DNA of 64,000 nt from Arion vulgaris (Eukaryota > Mollusca > Gastropoda > Stylommatophora > Arionidae), in assembly GCA_020796225.1 (NCBI GenBank), contig CM036756.1, positions 47,543,863 through 47,607,862 on the forward strand. The letters run 5' to 3'. Below, piece by piece: positions 1-11,035 of the stretch. Position 1 is the first letter of the stretch, and each line of letters begins with the position of its first letter. The position numbers and the translations under genes were made by a program. A model generated the notes under the pieces. The model saw nothing but the letters and a program-made list of their open reading frames with translations, ran no database searches and had not been told where the DNA came from.

Positions 1-657
1 ATCAACTCTAAGAGTTTCGTTATGTCCAATCAGATCTAAGTATTAGCATGAATCAACTCTAAGAGCTTCGTTATGTCCAATCAGATCTAAGTATTAGCAT
101 GAATCAACTCTAAGAGCTTCGTTATGTCCAATCAGATCTGAGTATTAGCATGAATCAACTCTAAGAGCTTCGTTATGTCCAATCAGATCTAAGTATTAGC
201 ATGAATCAACTCTAAGAGCTTCGTTATGTCCAATCAGATCTGAGTATTAGCATGAATCAACTCTAAGAGCTTCATTATGTCCAATCAGATCTGAGTATTA
301 GCATGAATCAACTCTAAGAGCTTCGTTATGTCCAATCAGATCTAAGTATTAGCATGAATCAACTCTAAGAGCTTCGTTATGTCCAATCAGATCTAAGTAT
401 TAGCATGAATCAACTCTAAGAGCTTCATTATGTCCAATCAGATCTGAGTATTAGCATGAATCAACTCTAAGAGCTTCGTTATGTCCAATCAGATCTAAGT
501 ATTAGCATGAATCAACTCTAAGAGCTTCATTATGTCCAATCTGATCTAAGTATTAGCATGAATCAACTCTAAGAGCTTCATTATGTCCAATCAGATCTAA
601 GTATTAGCATGAATCAACTCTAAGAGCTTCATTATGTCCAATCAGATCTAAGTATTA
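1..657. repeat. 51-bp satellite array, left part
   Basis: About 13 head-to-tail copies of a 51-bp unit; successive copies of ATCAACTCTAAGAG start at 1, 52 and 103. The units differ at only a few positions (for example GAGCTTCGTT or GAGCTTCATT, GATCTAAG or GATCTGAG). The array runs off the left edge of the window and is interrupted at 657 by a LINE. It resumes at 2663 in the same orientation, so the two parts are one array. No coding capacity is apparent. Confidence 0.97.
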
Positions 658-663
658 CTTACT

Positions 664-1464
664 TTACTTAATCCCGTCATGCCTAGTGACACATGGGGCT
701 TCAGAAAGGACTTTCCATGCTCTCCTATCCCGTGCAACCTTCAGCGCAGAGCCCCACGTCAGAGATGCGGTGTCCAGTTCCTCTTCCATCATGCGCCTCC
801 ATGTTGTCCGTGGTCTGCCTTTCTTTCTCTTTCCCTCTGGTGTCCAAGTGAGGGCTATCCTTGCAGGCATTTCTTGTCTCATTCTCATAACATGTCCGAG
901 CCATTTCCATCTTCTTTTTTTGAGTATGTCATTCATTGTCTCTTGTCTTGTGTCTTGGAGTAGTTGGTTATTGGATATTTTTACTGGCCAAAAGATTCCC
1001 AAGATTCTGCGAAGACAAGAGTGGTGGAAAACTGACAGCCTGCTAGTATCTCCTTTGGTCATCCTCCAACACTCCGATCCGTAGAGCAAAACTGGCAAAA
1101 CAATGCTTTTATAGAGTTTAAGCTTTGTGGTCCTATTGTTGATTTTGGACTTCCATACTGGTTTCATTCTGGCAAAAGCGGTTCTGGCCTTACTCAGACG
1201 TGATTTTATATCTTCCTCTGTGCCACCATTTAGTGTCAGTACGCTACCAAGATATGTAAACTGCTCAACCCTTTCCAGTGTTTCATCTTCTAACATTACT
1301 GGTTGTTGGATTTCACTGTTTGTCATAATTTTTGTTTTTCCTGTGTTTGTTTTGAGGCCTACTGTCTTTGCCGTGCTGTGAAGTATTGTACTTTTCTCTT
1401 GTATATGTTCATATTTGTGTGACACCAGGGCTATATCGTCTGCAAAGTCCAGGTCCTCAAGCAT
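664..1464 (-). pseudogene. LINE reverse transcriptase, catalytic and C-terminal part
   Basis: An open segment of 266 codons that is the 3' part of the LINE polymerase. It begins just upstream of the active-site box FADDIAL (near residue 7), which carries the paired aspartates of the RT palm. It continues through the thumb region (FTYLGSVLT, LLYGSECW) to the characteristic LINE C-terminal tail RWKWLGHVMRM, then GRPRTTWRR. The upstream RT motifs lie in other frames, so the initial methionine is not a real start; the frame is simply open from there. The stop is 6 bases inside the element's 3' end. This family has no RNase H domain. It would act in target-primed reverse transcription if intact; here it is a relic. 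Confidence 0.88.
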
Positions 1465-1505
1465 CTCGAAAGGGGTCCATCTTATTCCTCTTGGTGCTTG
1501 TTGTT

Positions 1506-2600
1506 TTATGGCATTTTTAGCACCCAGTCAATTGTAATACTAAACAAAAGAGAGGACATTACGCATCCCTGTCTTACACCAGATTTTACTGGGAATGTTT
1601 TGTTGGAATTCTTTAGGTTGCAGGAGAAATCTTTATAGAAGAGGGCTATGATGTTGACAAGCTTCTGCGGTACGCCGTATTGTCTCAGTATCTTCCATAG
1701 GCTGTCTCTGTGGACGCTGTCGAATGCCTTTTCAAAATCTATGAAGTTGATGTATATAGTCCTTTGCCACTCGCTACATTGTTCTAAAATGTTACGCAGG
1801 GTAAATATATGTTCATTTGTGCCTCTTCCTTTCCTAAATCCTGCTTGCTCCATTCGTAGACACTTGTCTACTGCTTCTGTATTCGCATTATGACAATTTT
1901 GCAGAATATCTTACTTGGGATTGAAAGCAACGTGATTCCTCTCCAGTTATTGCAATCTGTTAGGTCTCCTTTCTTGGGGATTTTCACCACAGTACCCCTA
2001 GTCCAATCCTTAGGCAATTCTTCTTTCTCCCAGATATCTGCAAACAATGGCTCTAATATGTTTGCAGCTAAGATGGGATCGATCTTGAAAAGCTCTGCTG
2101 TCATTTCATCATTTCCGGTGCTTTGTTGTTTCTCAGGGATCCAATAGCTTTTACTATTTCTTGCTTTTCTGGCAATTTGAGGTTGATATCAATATCCTGT
2201 GCGGCCGGTGGGATATCCGGTGGATGTTCAGGATCAGGTCTGTTTAGCACATCTTCAAAGTGGGATGTCCATCTCATATCCTGCTCCTGCTCTGTTGTCA
2301 ATAGTTGTCCTAGGCTGTTTCTGACTGGCATGTTATGGTTGTGTCTTTTACCTCCGCATAACTGTTTGGTAATCTTGTACAGTGTGTGCAGATCATGTAC
2401 TTTAGCAGCTTTTTCTGCTATTTCTGCTGTCTTTTCCATAAATTGTCTCTTGTCTGTTCTAGCACTTCTTTTACCATTTTGTTTAGTTCTGTATATTCTT
2501 TTCTTGCCTTATCTTTTTGACGTTCTGATCTAATGCTATTGATGAGATTTTTTTCTCCTTTCGCTTTTGGATGTATTCTAAGGTCTGGCCACTTATCCAC
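1506..2600 (-). pseudogene. LINE reverse transcriptase, N-terminal and finger/palm part, frameshifted
   Basis: Consecutive open pieces in three frames on the minus strand: about 2600-2418 (lysine-rich linker after the missing endonuclease), 2439-2101 (ends in the stretch leading to NNKAPE), 2104-1868 (DWTRGTVVKIPKKGD and NWRGITLLS, RT motif 1/2), and 1853-1506 (GFRKGRGT, FIDFEKAFDSV with the first catalytic aspartate, and VRQGCVMSSLLF). Together they make a colinear RT domain preceding the FADD box of the next open segment. At least three frameshifts separate the pieces, which rules out a functional protein in this copy. Motif order and spacing are those of non-LTR retrotransposon polymerases. 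Confidence 0.86.
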
Positions 2601-2662
2601 TCTTTATGTTGTCCTTTACTGGTTCCCAGTACACTACTGCTAACTATTTTATATGTGCCTTT

Positions 2663-3690
2663 AGATCTAAGTATTAGCATGAATCAACTCTAAGAGCTTC
2701 ATTATGTCCAATCAGATCTAAGTATTAGCATGAATCAACGCTAAGAGCTTCATTATGTCCAATCAGATCTAAGTATTAGCATGAATCAACTCTAAGAGCT
2801 TCGTTATGTCCAATCAGATCTAAGTATTAGCATGAATCAACTCTAAGAGCTTCGTTATGTCCAATCAGATCTAAGTATTAGCATGAATCAACTCTAAGAG
2901 CTTCGTTATGTCCAATCAGTTCTAAGTATTAGCATGAATCAACTCTAAGAGCTTCGTTATGTCCAATCAGATCTAAGTATTAGCATGAATCAACTCTAAG
3001 AGCTTCATTATGTCCAATCAGATCTAAGTATTAGCATGAATCAACTCTAAGAGCTTCGTTATGTCCAATCAGATCTAAGTATTAGCATGAATCAACTCTA
3101 AGAGCTTCGTTATGTCCAATCAGATCTAAGTATTAGCATGAATCAACTCTAAGAGCTTCGTTATGTCCAATCAGATCTGAGTATTAGCATGAATCAACTC
3201 TAAGAGCTTCGTTATGTCCAATCAGATCTAAGTATTAGCATGAATCAACTCTAAGAGCTTCGTTATGTCTAATCAGATCTAAGTATTAACATGAATCAAC
3301 TCTAAGAGCTTCCTATGTCCAATCAGATCTAAGTATTAGCATGAATCAACTCTAAGAGCTTCGTTATGTCCAATCAGATCTAAGTATTAGCATGAATCAA
3401 CTCTAAGAGCTTCGTTATGTCCAATCAGATCTAAGTATTAGTATGAATCAACTCTAAGAGCTTCGTTATGTCCAATCAGATCTGAGTATTAGTATGAATC
3501 AACTCTAAGAGCTTCGTTATGTCCAATCAGATCTAAGTATTAGCAGGAATCAACTCTAAGAGCTTCGTTATGTCCAATCAGATCTGAGTATTAGCATGAA
3601 TCAACTCTAAGAGCTTCGTTATGTCCAATCAGATCTGAGTATTAGCATGAATCAACTCTAAGAACTCCGTTATGTCCAATCAGATCTGAG
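2663..3690. repeat. 51-bp satellite array, right part
   Basis: About 20 further copies of the 51-bp unit seen at 1-657, in the same orientation. A few units carry small changes, such as a 3-bp loss near 3312 and a T substitution near 2920. The array ends at 3690, where unrelated sequence begins. Confidence 0.97.
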
Positions 3691-3929
3691 ACTACACTAC
3701 AGTCTAACTTCAGATGTGGTTCTATCAAGTGAGGTTTTTCTGTTTCTCAAATCTTACAGTGACCTATCTGTACAAAAGTGTGCCATGTTTGAAATTATGC
3801 TTACAAGTTGGCCTAAACTTGGATATACCTGTCCTTCACGCCATAAGGGATTAAAGCGGCGCAAGGCACTCATGTTCTGGGCACAAACTACACAGATCAC
3901 AAAAGTGGTTGAATTGGTTGAAAAGACCG

Positions 3930-4200
3930 AACGCAAACACACATTTTGACATTTAATGAGAACGAAATACAACCAACCACCAATAACAGCATACAATAAA
4001 AAGAGATCGGGTACTAGAGCTAAGGGAAGACCAAGAAAAAGATGGATAGACAATATCAAGACCACACTACATAAACACAGATATAACACAACAAGGGCGA
4101 CTCATCTGGCCCTAGAACACAAATTAAAGCTCCCATCCCTACGCTTAATGACAAGAATGGACAGCCAACTACATCTTCCACCTGGGAATAGACAATAGAC
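3930..4200 (+). mobile_element. LINE 3'-end fragment (RT C-terminal tail)
   Basis: A decayed 3' end of a LINE. After a frameshift near 3950, the frame 3956-4198 encodes the LINE C-terminal tail: a region equivalent to WFGHLMR, then RAKGRPRKRWIDNIKTT and RATHLALE. The same sequence, with similar downstream bases, recurs at 29245-29559 plus 30961-30985, so this is a repeated family in the window. The stretch from 3691 to about 3930 may be more of the element but is too degraded to assign. Confidence 0.7.
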
Positions 4201-4372
4201 AATATACGTTTCTACCATGTATGCTAATTACTTCATTCGTAATATCTTGATATTCCTGTTCACTTTCAACCAACAATACTATATGTTCTGTGCAGATCAG
4301 ATTGTCATGATTTACTTTAGTATCCATGGGTTCAACGAGCTTCACTTGTTCAATGTGATTAAGTATTCACGT

Positions 4373-4910
4373 GGGCGTCTATAGCTTAGCGGTAGTGAGC
4401 TGACTTACGACCTCAAGAATACCTGGTTCATTCTTGATTACATTCTTAATGCATTGAGAGAGTTCCTCCGAGCAGAAGAGTTTCAGGGCTGTGAATCTCA
4501 CACGCTGACCAGATTGACAGAGATGGGTAACAATATTGGTGTCACCAAAAAAGAACGACATACCAAATATGCAAAGACATTGATTACTCAACATCGAACT
4601 GTCGTGTTGGACCGCTGGACGTTGATGGATTTGTTTAGGCGGAGATCGAAGCACCTATGGACGTGTCCGGATTGCTATGATGATAGTCCTCATATAACTG
4701 ATAACCTGGTTAATAATCAGCGGCGGGAAACTCGAAAGCAATTTTGCTCCCGTGGATTTTTACGATAGACATCGGTAAAAATAGACATCAGAAAGTAATG
4801 GCAAACTACTGAACGTACAAGTGGTGCCTTGAGAATCTACGACTCTTTTAATGTGGTTGATGGAGACCTACTGTAAATGATATGCCAGGATTTTCGATAT
4901 TTTTCTGTCA
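4373..4910 (+). mobile_element. tRNA-derived SINE, split by a LINE-tail insertion
   Basis: The left half (4373-4428) resembles a tRNA-like RNA polymerase III promoter: an A-box region TAGCTTAGCGGTAGTGAGC near 4382 and the start of a B box (ACCTGGTTC) at 4421. The right half (4704-4910) aligns with the body and 3' end of the two minus-strand SINE copies at 27.0-27.3 kb and 31.0-31.2 kb; shared features are GCAATTTTGCTCCCGTGG, GGCAAACTACTGAACGTA and the terminal part ending near CTGTAAATGATATGCC. The intervening 275 bases are a LINE tail that splits the B box. The copy is old and diverged. Confidence 0.72.
4429..4703 (+). mobile_element. I/Nimb-like LINE C-terminal fragment nested in the SINE
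   Basis: The frame 4454-4768 encodes, within this interval, the C-terminal end of an RNase H-bearing LINE. The segment ending SKHLWTCPDCYDDS matches in position the C-terminal HLWVYPECNDVS of the copy at 29.5-30.9 kb. The upstream part (RLTEMGNNIGV) resembles RLRELGLKIGV of the copy at 23.7-24.4 kb, so this belongs with that subfamily. An 8-bp direct repeat ACCTGGTT flanks it at 4421-4428 and 4704-4711; taking one copy out restores alignment with the intact SINE B box and body. The tail of the open frame past 4703 is SINE sequence. Confidence 0.68.
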
Positions 4911-4958
4911 TGTCTTACTCAAACATTAGGACAATTTATTGGACAAGTTCACGTCGAT

Positions 4959-5258
4959 ACCACAGAGAAATGATAACAGCACGATAACAATGTTGTATTT
5001 CTCGTTTTACCACAGAGAAATGATAACAGTACAATAACAATGTTGTATTTCTCGTTTTACCACAGAGAAATGATAACAGTACAATAACAATGTTGTATTT
5101 CTCGTTTTACCACAGAGAAATGATAACAGCACGATAACAATGTTGTATTTCTCGTTTTACCACAGAGAAATGATAACAGTACGATAACAATGTTGTATTT
5201 CTCGTTTTACCACAGAGAAATGATAACAGCACGATAACAATGTTGTATTTCTCGTTTT
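4959..5258. repeat. 50-bp tandem array, 6 copies
   Basis: Six copies of a 50-bp unit starting ACCACAGAGAAATGATAACA at 4959, 5009, 5059, 5109, 5159 and 5209. The units are nearly identical, differing by CAGCACG, CAGTACA or CAGTACG at one site. Confidence 0.96.
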
Positions 5259-6784
5259 TCTCTACAAATTCGACGAGTTAATAATTGTCATTTTTTTGGG
5301 CCGCTATTCGTTTCGTTATATATTAAAAATTAGTGTTGTGTATTTTTTCCTTTCATCCGATGTTATTTTTATGGTTGCTGTTTGTTGACATTATATATTA
5401 TAAATAATTGTATATGTTTTGTTTGATTCAATCCTATATTCTGAAGACATTGAATTAGTTGTTGAAGAAGAACTCTATCAATATCTCTCTCTCTCTCATG
5501 CAGTTAATGAAGCATACATAGATATTATTTGTAAACTCGAATATATCTTTTTGTTCTTGTCTTTGAACAGAATGGCTAGTTTTTCTTGCGGAAATCAAAT
5601 TGGACGCCACCTATTTCCCTATTTTATTATCAATTCTTTATTGTATAATTTTTTAAAGGATTATCTTAGTTATATAACTCATGCTTGCTCTATGGCTTAT
5701 GTCTTCCTCTCAGCTCCGCGTGGAGCATTGGACACTAACAGTTATCCTCCACTTTCTCTTGTCTTTCGCCGTGTTCTTTATGGTTCATAGTTCATATGAA
5801 CGGTTCCAAATTCACTGCAACAGGTCACCCCATAATTGCTCCGTTCCTGTGCAAACGAAGATCACATGAAATGCTAAACAACGTGTTCTGTGTGAACTAA
5901 TTCCAGAATGAAACAGCCGTACCGCCACAAAAAGCAACCTGCACAGCACAAATGCATATTTCCGTCGCTAAAGTGTCAACACAAAACTGTTCATCACTTG
6001 AATTGCAATTCATGTCGAAGGGAACATCAATCACGACAAAATCCAGCTTTCTGCACACACAATATCACTGCATACGGCAGATTTGATTCGGTTTGTCATA
6101 ACCGTTGTGCGCCATTTTCTGAATACACACAACAAACGCACGGTTGACACAGCAAACATCATTCCATGTAACATTCATAGTTCACAGCGTTGCTCAAGCA
6201 CTAACTCAGTAGCTCGGCAAACCAAACTGGAAAATACCCGACCAACCGTGCCGGAAATGCGCTAGCAAAGTCGTGTCCAGAGTCAAACAGTCCTGATTCT
6301 GAATGGACCTCCCGCATTCGGCCATTGTTGGCCATATTTTTTCGTGTTCTTTACGGTTTTCCAGGATAATAATTCAACATCCTTAAATTCCTTAAGAAGA
6401 TTCAGTCTCAAATCAATGAAAGACTTGCTCTTTGTTACTTGTGTTGAGCAACTTGTTAGTTTAAGTAGCTGGGTCATTTTTTAAAATGCATGAGTAGTTA
6501 TCGCATCACACGAACCTCAACCTGCAGGACTAGGAGACCACACTGAGTCTGACTTCTCTTATTTGACATGTTCTATACTTCGGTAACCATGTTGGAAATA
6601 ATGTTCCTGTCGACATTCTTCATTGTTCTATAATCTCTACATATTCGTGATATTGATTATGTTTTTGTTATTACTGCTATAGCGACATACTTATTGAAGT
6701 GCTGGTGTATTTATACTTTATTCTGTCATTATATACAATCGATTTTGTATTGCAATACAATATATTTAGTCAGCAGTAGACGAC
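5259..6784. other. No recognisable gene or element
   Basis: AT-rich sequence with a somewhat more complex stretch at about 5780-6330. Short open frames exist (for example 5419-5790 and 5908-6147 on the plus strand), but their translations show no family I recognise and no supporting structure. I see no tandem repeat here. Confidence 0.5.
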
Positions 6785-7245
6785 GAAGATGGTTCGGGTC
6801 AAAGGCGCATGGGGACAACGCCGCGCCAGAATTAGTGAGCTGGCTCTAATTAGGATCCTACCCCACCTCCTCATGGTGACCCTGGTAACAGACATTGGTT
6901 CCGGCTTATCTAATCGGGTAGGGATCGAGGGAGAGCTACAGGTAGTGGTAGTAGTGGAAGCACGGACAAGCAATCCAGGTCCAAAAATTCCTGAAGAAAA
7001 TGCACGCATCTCCTGGCCGATGTCCGATACAAAACATTCCTCAAATTATTGCATTGTTAATGCACCTAAACCCGGGCAACCACACCCAGTCAGAAAAATG
7101 TGCAGCTTCAAAAAGATCATTAATGTGTTCATCATATGATGCAAAATGGTACGCCGCGCTTAGTCAAAAAAGGCTGCAGTACAAACGGCTCTTTGGTGCA
7201 GATCCAAGCCCAAATATACGGCGAAACGGATCGTAAAAGAGAACA
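6785..7245 (+). mobile_element. Fragment of unidentified dispersed element 'E'
   Basis: This stretch aligns with two separated parts of the minus-strand insertion at 45395-47245. Bases 6800-6950 match its 5' end (shared GGCGCATGGGGACAACG, CACCTCCTCATGGTGACCCTGG and GATCGAGGGAGAGCTAC with few changes). Bases 7060-7240 match a later part whose translation contains the short motif DPSPN in both copies. About 1 kb present in the long copy is missing here, so this is an internally deleted or rearranged relative. Open frames (6789-7139, 7000-7236) show no known domain. It could be the 5' region of a LINE or a non-autonomous element; I cannot decide. Confidence 0.6.
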
Positions 7246-7404
7246 TGTACACACGAGGGAAGTGTGGGGGTGGGGGTGGGATGGGGGAGCTGACTGCCAG
7301 CGAGACAGACTCAAAACATTTTCCGTAGAAGAAAAACGGTAACCTTGACCTATACCGTGTATGGTACAATACACAAAGTAGAAGCCTAATTTTAACAGAA
7401 GTTT

Positions 7405-8288
7405 AACGTCAGTCGTTCTTGTCAAAGATCAATTATATATCACAATAAGAATGATAAAATTGTAACGTCAGTCGTTCTTGTCAAAGATCATTTATATATC
7501 ACAATAAGGATGATAAAATTGTAACGTCAGTCGTTCTTGTCAAAGATCAATTGTATATCACAATAAGAATGATAAAATTGTAATGTCAGTCGTTCTTGTC
7601 AAAGATCAATTGTATATCACAATAAGAATGATAAAATTGTAACGTTAGTCGTTCTTGTCAAAGATCAATTATATATCACAATAAGAATGATAAAATTGTA
7701 ACGTCAGTCGTTCTTGTCAAAGATCAATTATATATCCCAATAAGAATGATAAAATTGTAACGTCAGTCGTTCTTGTCAAGATCAATTATATATCACAATA
7801 AGAATGATAAAATTGTAATGTCAGTCGTTCTTGTCAAAGATCAATTATATATCACAATAAGAATGATAAAATTGTAATGTCAGTCGTTCTTGTCAAAGAT
7901 CAATTATATATCACAATAAGAATGATAAAATTGTAATGTCAATCGTTCTTGTCAAAGATCATTTATATATCACAATAAGAATGATAAAATTGTAATGTCA
8001 GTCGTTCTTGTCAAAGATCAATTATATATCACAATAAGAATGATAAAATTGTAATGTCAGTCGTTCTTGTCAAAGATCAATTATATATCACAATAAGAAT
8101 GATAAAATTGTAATGTCAGTCGTTCTTGTCAAAGATCAATTATATATCACAATAAGAATGATAAAATTGTAATGTCAGTCGTTCTTGTCAAAGATCAATT
8201 ATATATCACAATAAGAATGATAAAATTGTAATGTCAGTCGTTCTTGTCAAAGATCAATTATATATCACAATAAGAATGATAAAATTGA
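7405..8288. repeat. 59-bp tandem array, about 15 copies
   Basis: Units of 59 bp starting AACGTCAGTCGTTCTTG at 7405, 7464 and 7523, continuing to 8288. Variation is limited (AACGTC or AATGTC; ATCAATTATATATC or ATCATTTATATATC). The first third mostly carries AACGTC and the rest AATGTC, showing block-wise homogenisation. A short GAA run follows the array. Confidence 0.96.
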
Positions 8289-8339
8289 ACGCGAAGAAGA
8301 AGAAGAAACCGACAGCTGTTAGCGACATTCTTTCTATGA

Positions 8340-8470
8340 CACATCTCTATCACACATGTCTATCTTTACATCCTGCTACACATCTCTAACACACATGTCT
8401 ATCTTTACATCCTGCTACACATCTCTAACACACATGTCTATCTTTACATCCTGCTACACATCTCTATCAA
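8340..8470. repeat. 39-bp tandem repeat, about 3.3 copies
   Basis: The unit CACATCTCTAACACACATGT plus TCTATCTTTACATCCTGCTA repeats with a period of 39. Because 39 is a multiple of three, a short open frame crosses it, but it is not a gene. Confidence 0.93.
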
Positions 8471-9156
8471 ATATTTATATCCAAGTCTTGTTCATATATT
8501 TCAGATATCGTCATACAATTTTGTCTCTAAACTCAATCTTCATCTATTATCACCCACAAATATAGTTATTGATATGCATCTATGTATATGTCAGTTTGAC
8601 AATCAGGAATGCGAGAAGAATACAGTTGCTAGACATATCGTGAATAGAATATTATGGCACCAGTGAGTGTATCTGCAAGTAGTTATCACAGTACACCAGC
8701 CAGCTTTTAGCTGTAATGATTTGATTACCTTCTGTTTGTCTTGCTCTAAATAAACGTAAACAAAATAGAATTGAACCAAGCTGATCTTACAGCCTCCTAT
8801 CATTTTGTAATCTTGTGCGAAAATAGTTTTGGGAAAAACCGAAGTGGTTTGGTAAAAAAACTAAGATAATATGTGATCGAAATAGTATCATATCTTTCTA
8901 ATATGAGCTTTAGTTCATCATAGAAACATTTGTCAATGAATATTTCAATCATTTTTAACAAACTCATTTCAATAATATCTAGTTCAATTCATTGGTATTG
9001 TTATCTCTAATAGATTTGATGACTATACAATCGGGACTTGCCCACTGCTTTCATGAATTTTAACAATGACTTTCAGTGACAAAGTGGAGGTGTAGAGATC
9101 AATAGGAATCAGAAACAGGGCTAGAAAAAGTGCTAGTCTAGATATTATTTCTCTTC
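8471..9156. other. No recognisable gene or element
   Basis: AT-rich unique sequence with no open frame above about 66 codons, no repeat structure and no motif I recognise. Confidence 0.5.
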
Positions 9157-10687
9157 CTTCTAAAGAGACAGGTTATTTCTCTTGTAATACGCCAGACAAA
9201 AAGGTTACTTCTCTTGTAATACGCCAGAGAGACAGGTTATTTCTCTTGTAATGCGCCAGAGAGACAGGTTATTTCTCTTGTAATACGCCACAGAGACAGG
9301 TTATTTCTTTTGTAATGGGCCAGAGAGACAGATATATTTCTCTTGTAATAAGCTAGAGAGACAGGTTATTTCTCTTGTAATGCGCCAGAGAGACAGGTTA
9401 TTTCTCTTGTAATACGCCACAGAGACAGGTTATTTCTTTTGTAATGCGCCAGAGAGACAGGTTATTTCTCCTGTAATAAGCTAGAGAGACAGGTTATTTC
9501 TCTTGTAATACGCCAGAGAGACAGGTTATTACTCTTGTAATACGCCAGAGAGACAGGTTATTTCTCTTGTAATAAGCTAGAGAGACAGGTTATTTCTCTG
9601 TGATACGCTAGAGAGACAGGTATATTTCTCTTGTAATAAGCTAGAGAGACAGGTATATTTCTCTTGTAATAAGCTAGAGAGACAGGTATATTTCTCTTGT
9701 AATAAGCTAGAGAGACAGGTTATTTATCTTGTAATAAGCTAGAGAGACAGGTATATTTCTCTTGTAATAAGCTAGAGAGACATGTATATTTCTCTTGTAA
9801 TAAGCTAGAGAGACAGGTTATTTCTCTTGTAATAAGCTAGAGAGACAGGTATATTTCTCCTGTAATAAGCTAGAGAGACAGGTATATTTCTCTTGTAATA
9901 AGCTAGAGACAGGTATATTTCTCTTGTAATAAGTCAGAGAGACAGGTTATTTCTCTTGTAATACGCAAGAGAGACAGGTTATTTCTCTTGTAATAAGCTA
10001 GAGAGACAGGTATATTTCTCCTGTAATAAGCTAGAGAGACAGGTATATTTCTCTTGTAATAAGCTAGAGACAGGTATATTTCTCTTGTAATAAGCCAGAG
10101 AGACAGGTTATTTCTCTTGTAATACGCAAGAGAGACAGGTTAATTTCTCTTGTAATAAGCTAGAGAGACAGGTATATTTCTCCTGTAATAAGCTAGAGAG
10201 ACAGGTATATTTCTCTTGTAATAAGCTAGAGAGACAGGTAAATTTCTCTTGTAATAAGCTAGATAGACAGGTTATTTCTCTTGTAATAAGCTAGAGAGAC
10301 AGGTATATTTCTCTTGTAATAAGCCAGAGAGACAGGTTATTTCTCTTGTAATAAGCTAGAGAGACAGGTTATTTCTTATGTAATAAGCTAGAGAGACAGG
10401 TATTTTTCTCTTGTAATACGCTAGAGAGACAGGTTATTTCTCTTGTAATAAGCTAGAGAGACAGGTATATTTCTCTTGTAATAAGCTAGAGAGACAGGTA
10501 TATTTCTCTTGTAATAAGCTAGAGAGACAGGTATATTTCTCTTGTAATAAGCTAGATAGACAGGTTTTTTCTCTTGTAATAAGCTAGAGAGACAGGTATA
10601 TTTCTCTTGTAATAAGCTAGAGAGACAGGTATATTTCTCTTGTAATAAGCTAGAGAGACAGGTATATTTCTCTTGTAATAAGTCAGA
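9157..10687. repeat. 32-33 bp tandem array, left part (about 47 copies)
   Basis: The unit is close to AGAGAGACAGGT, then ATTTCTCTTGTAATAAGCT, 32 or 33 bp depending on GGTTATTT or GGTATATTT. Early units often read ATACGCC or ATGCGCC in place of ATAAGCT; later units are mostly ATAAGCT. The array stops at a LINE insertion and resumes at 12642. Confidence 0.95.
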
Positions 10688-11035
10688 AACATGCGGAACA
10701 GCAAAATACAGAGGTACCCGACCAAAAGCACAACTTGGTGGAATGACGAAGTAAAACTAGCGGTAAAGGAGAAAAACACAGATACAACTTATGGGCAAAA
10801 ACAAACATCAAAACGACCTCACTGAGTATAGAACAGCTAGAAAACAAGCCAAGGAGATAATAAAGAAGTCTAAAATACAAACATGGCAAGATTATGGCGA
10901 AACATTAAATTCAGACTACAAAAATTCAACAAGACATTTTTACAAGAAAATTAAAGCTATGCGGGAAAGACAAGAACAATATGACCCAACTGAAATTATT
11001 AACGATGAAAACGGCCAAGCTCTTAATGATCCAAA

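Larger units (their letters stand above)
658..2662 (-). mobile_element. 5'-truncated RTE-like non-LTR retrotransposon inserted in the satellite
   Basis: A roughly 2-kb LINE copy on the minus strand, read from 2662 down to 658. It encodes the linker, the reverse-transcriptase domain and a C-terminal tail but no endonuclease, so it is 5' truncated. Its 3' end is a short repeat tail of TAAG/TAAAG type rather than poly(A), as is common in RTE-related LINEs. A 14-bp target-site duplication, AGATCTAAGTATTA, lies at 644-657 and 2663-2676. The duplicated sequence is also part of the satellite unit, but the positions are those expected of target-primed integration. The coding sequence is broken into pieces in different frames, so the copy is dead. 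Assignment to RTE rather than to a neighbouring clade such as CR1 or L2 is by general resemblance. Confidence 0.9.

Noticed and set aside
1..3690. CRISPR array
   Set aside because: The 51-bp units are contiguous with no unique spacers, and the context is a eukaryotic genome with LINEs.
5419..6265. Small plus-strand frames of 60-123 codons as genes
   Set aside because: No homology I recognise, no repeat-independent support, and stop-free runs of this length are expected in a 64-kb window.
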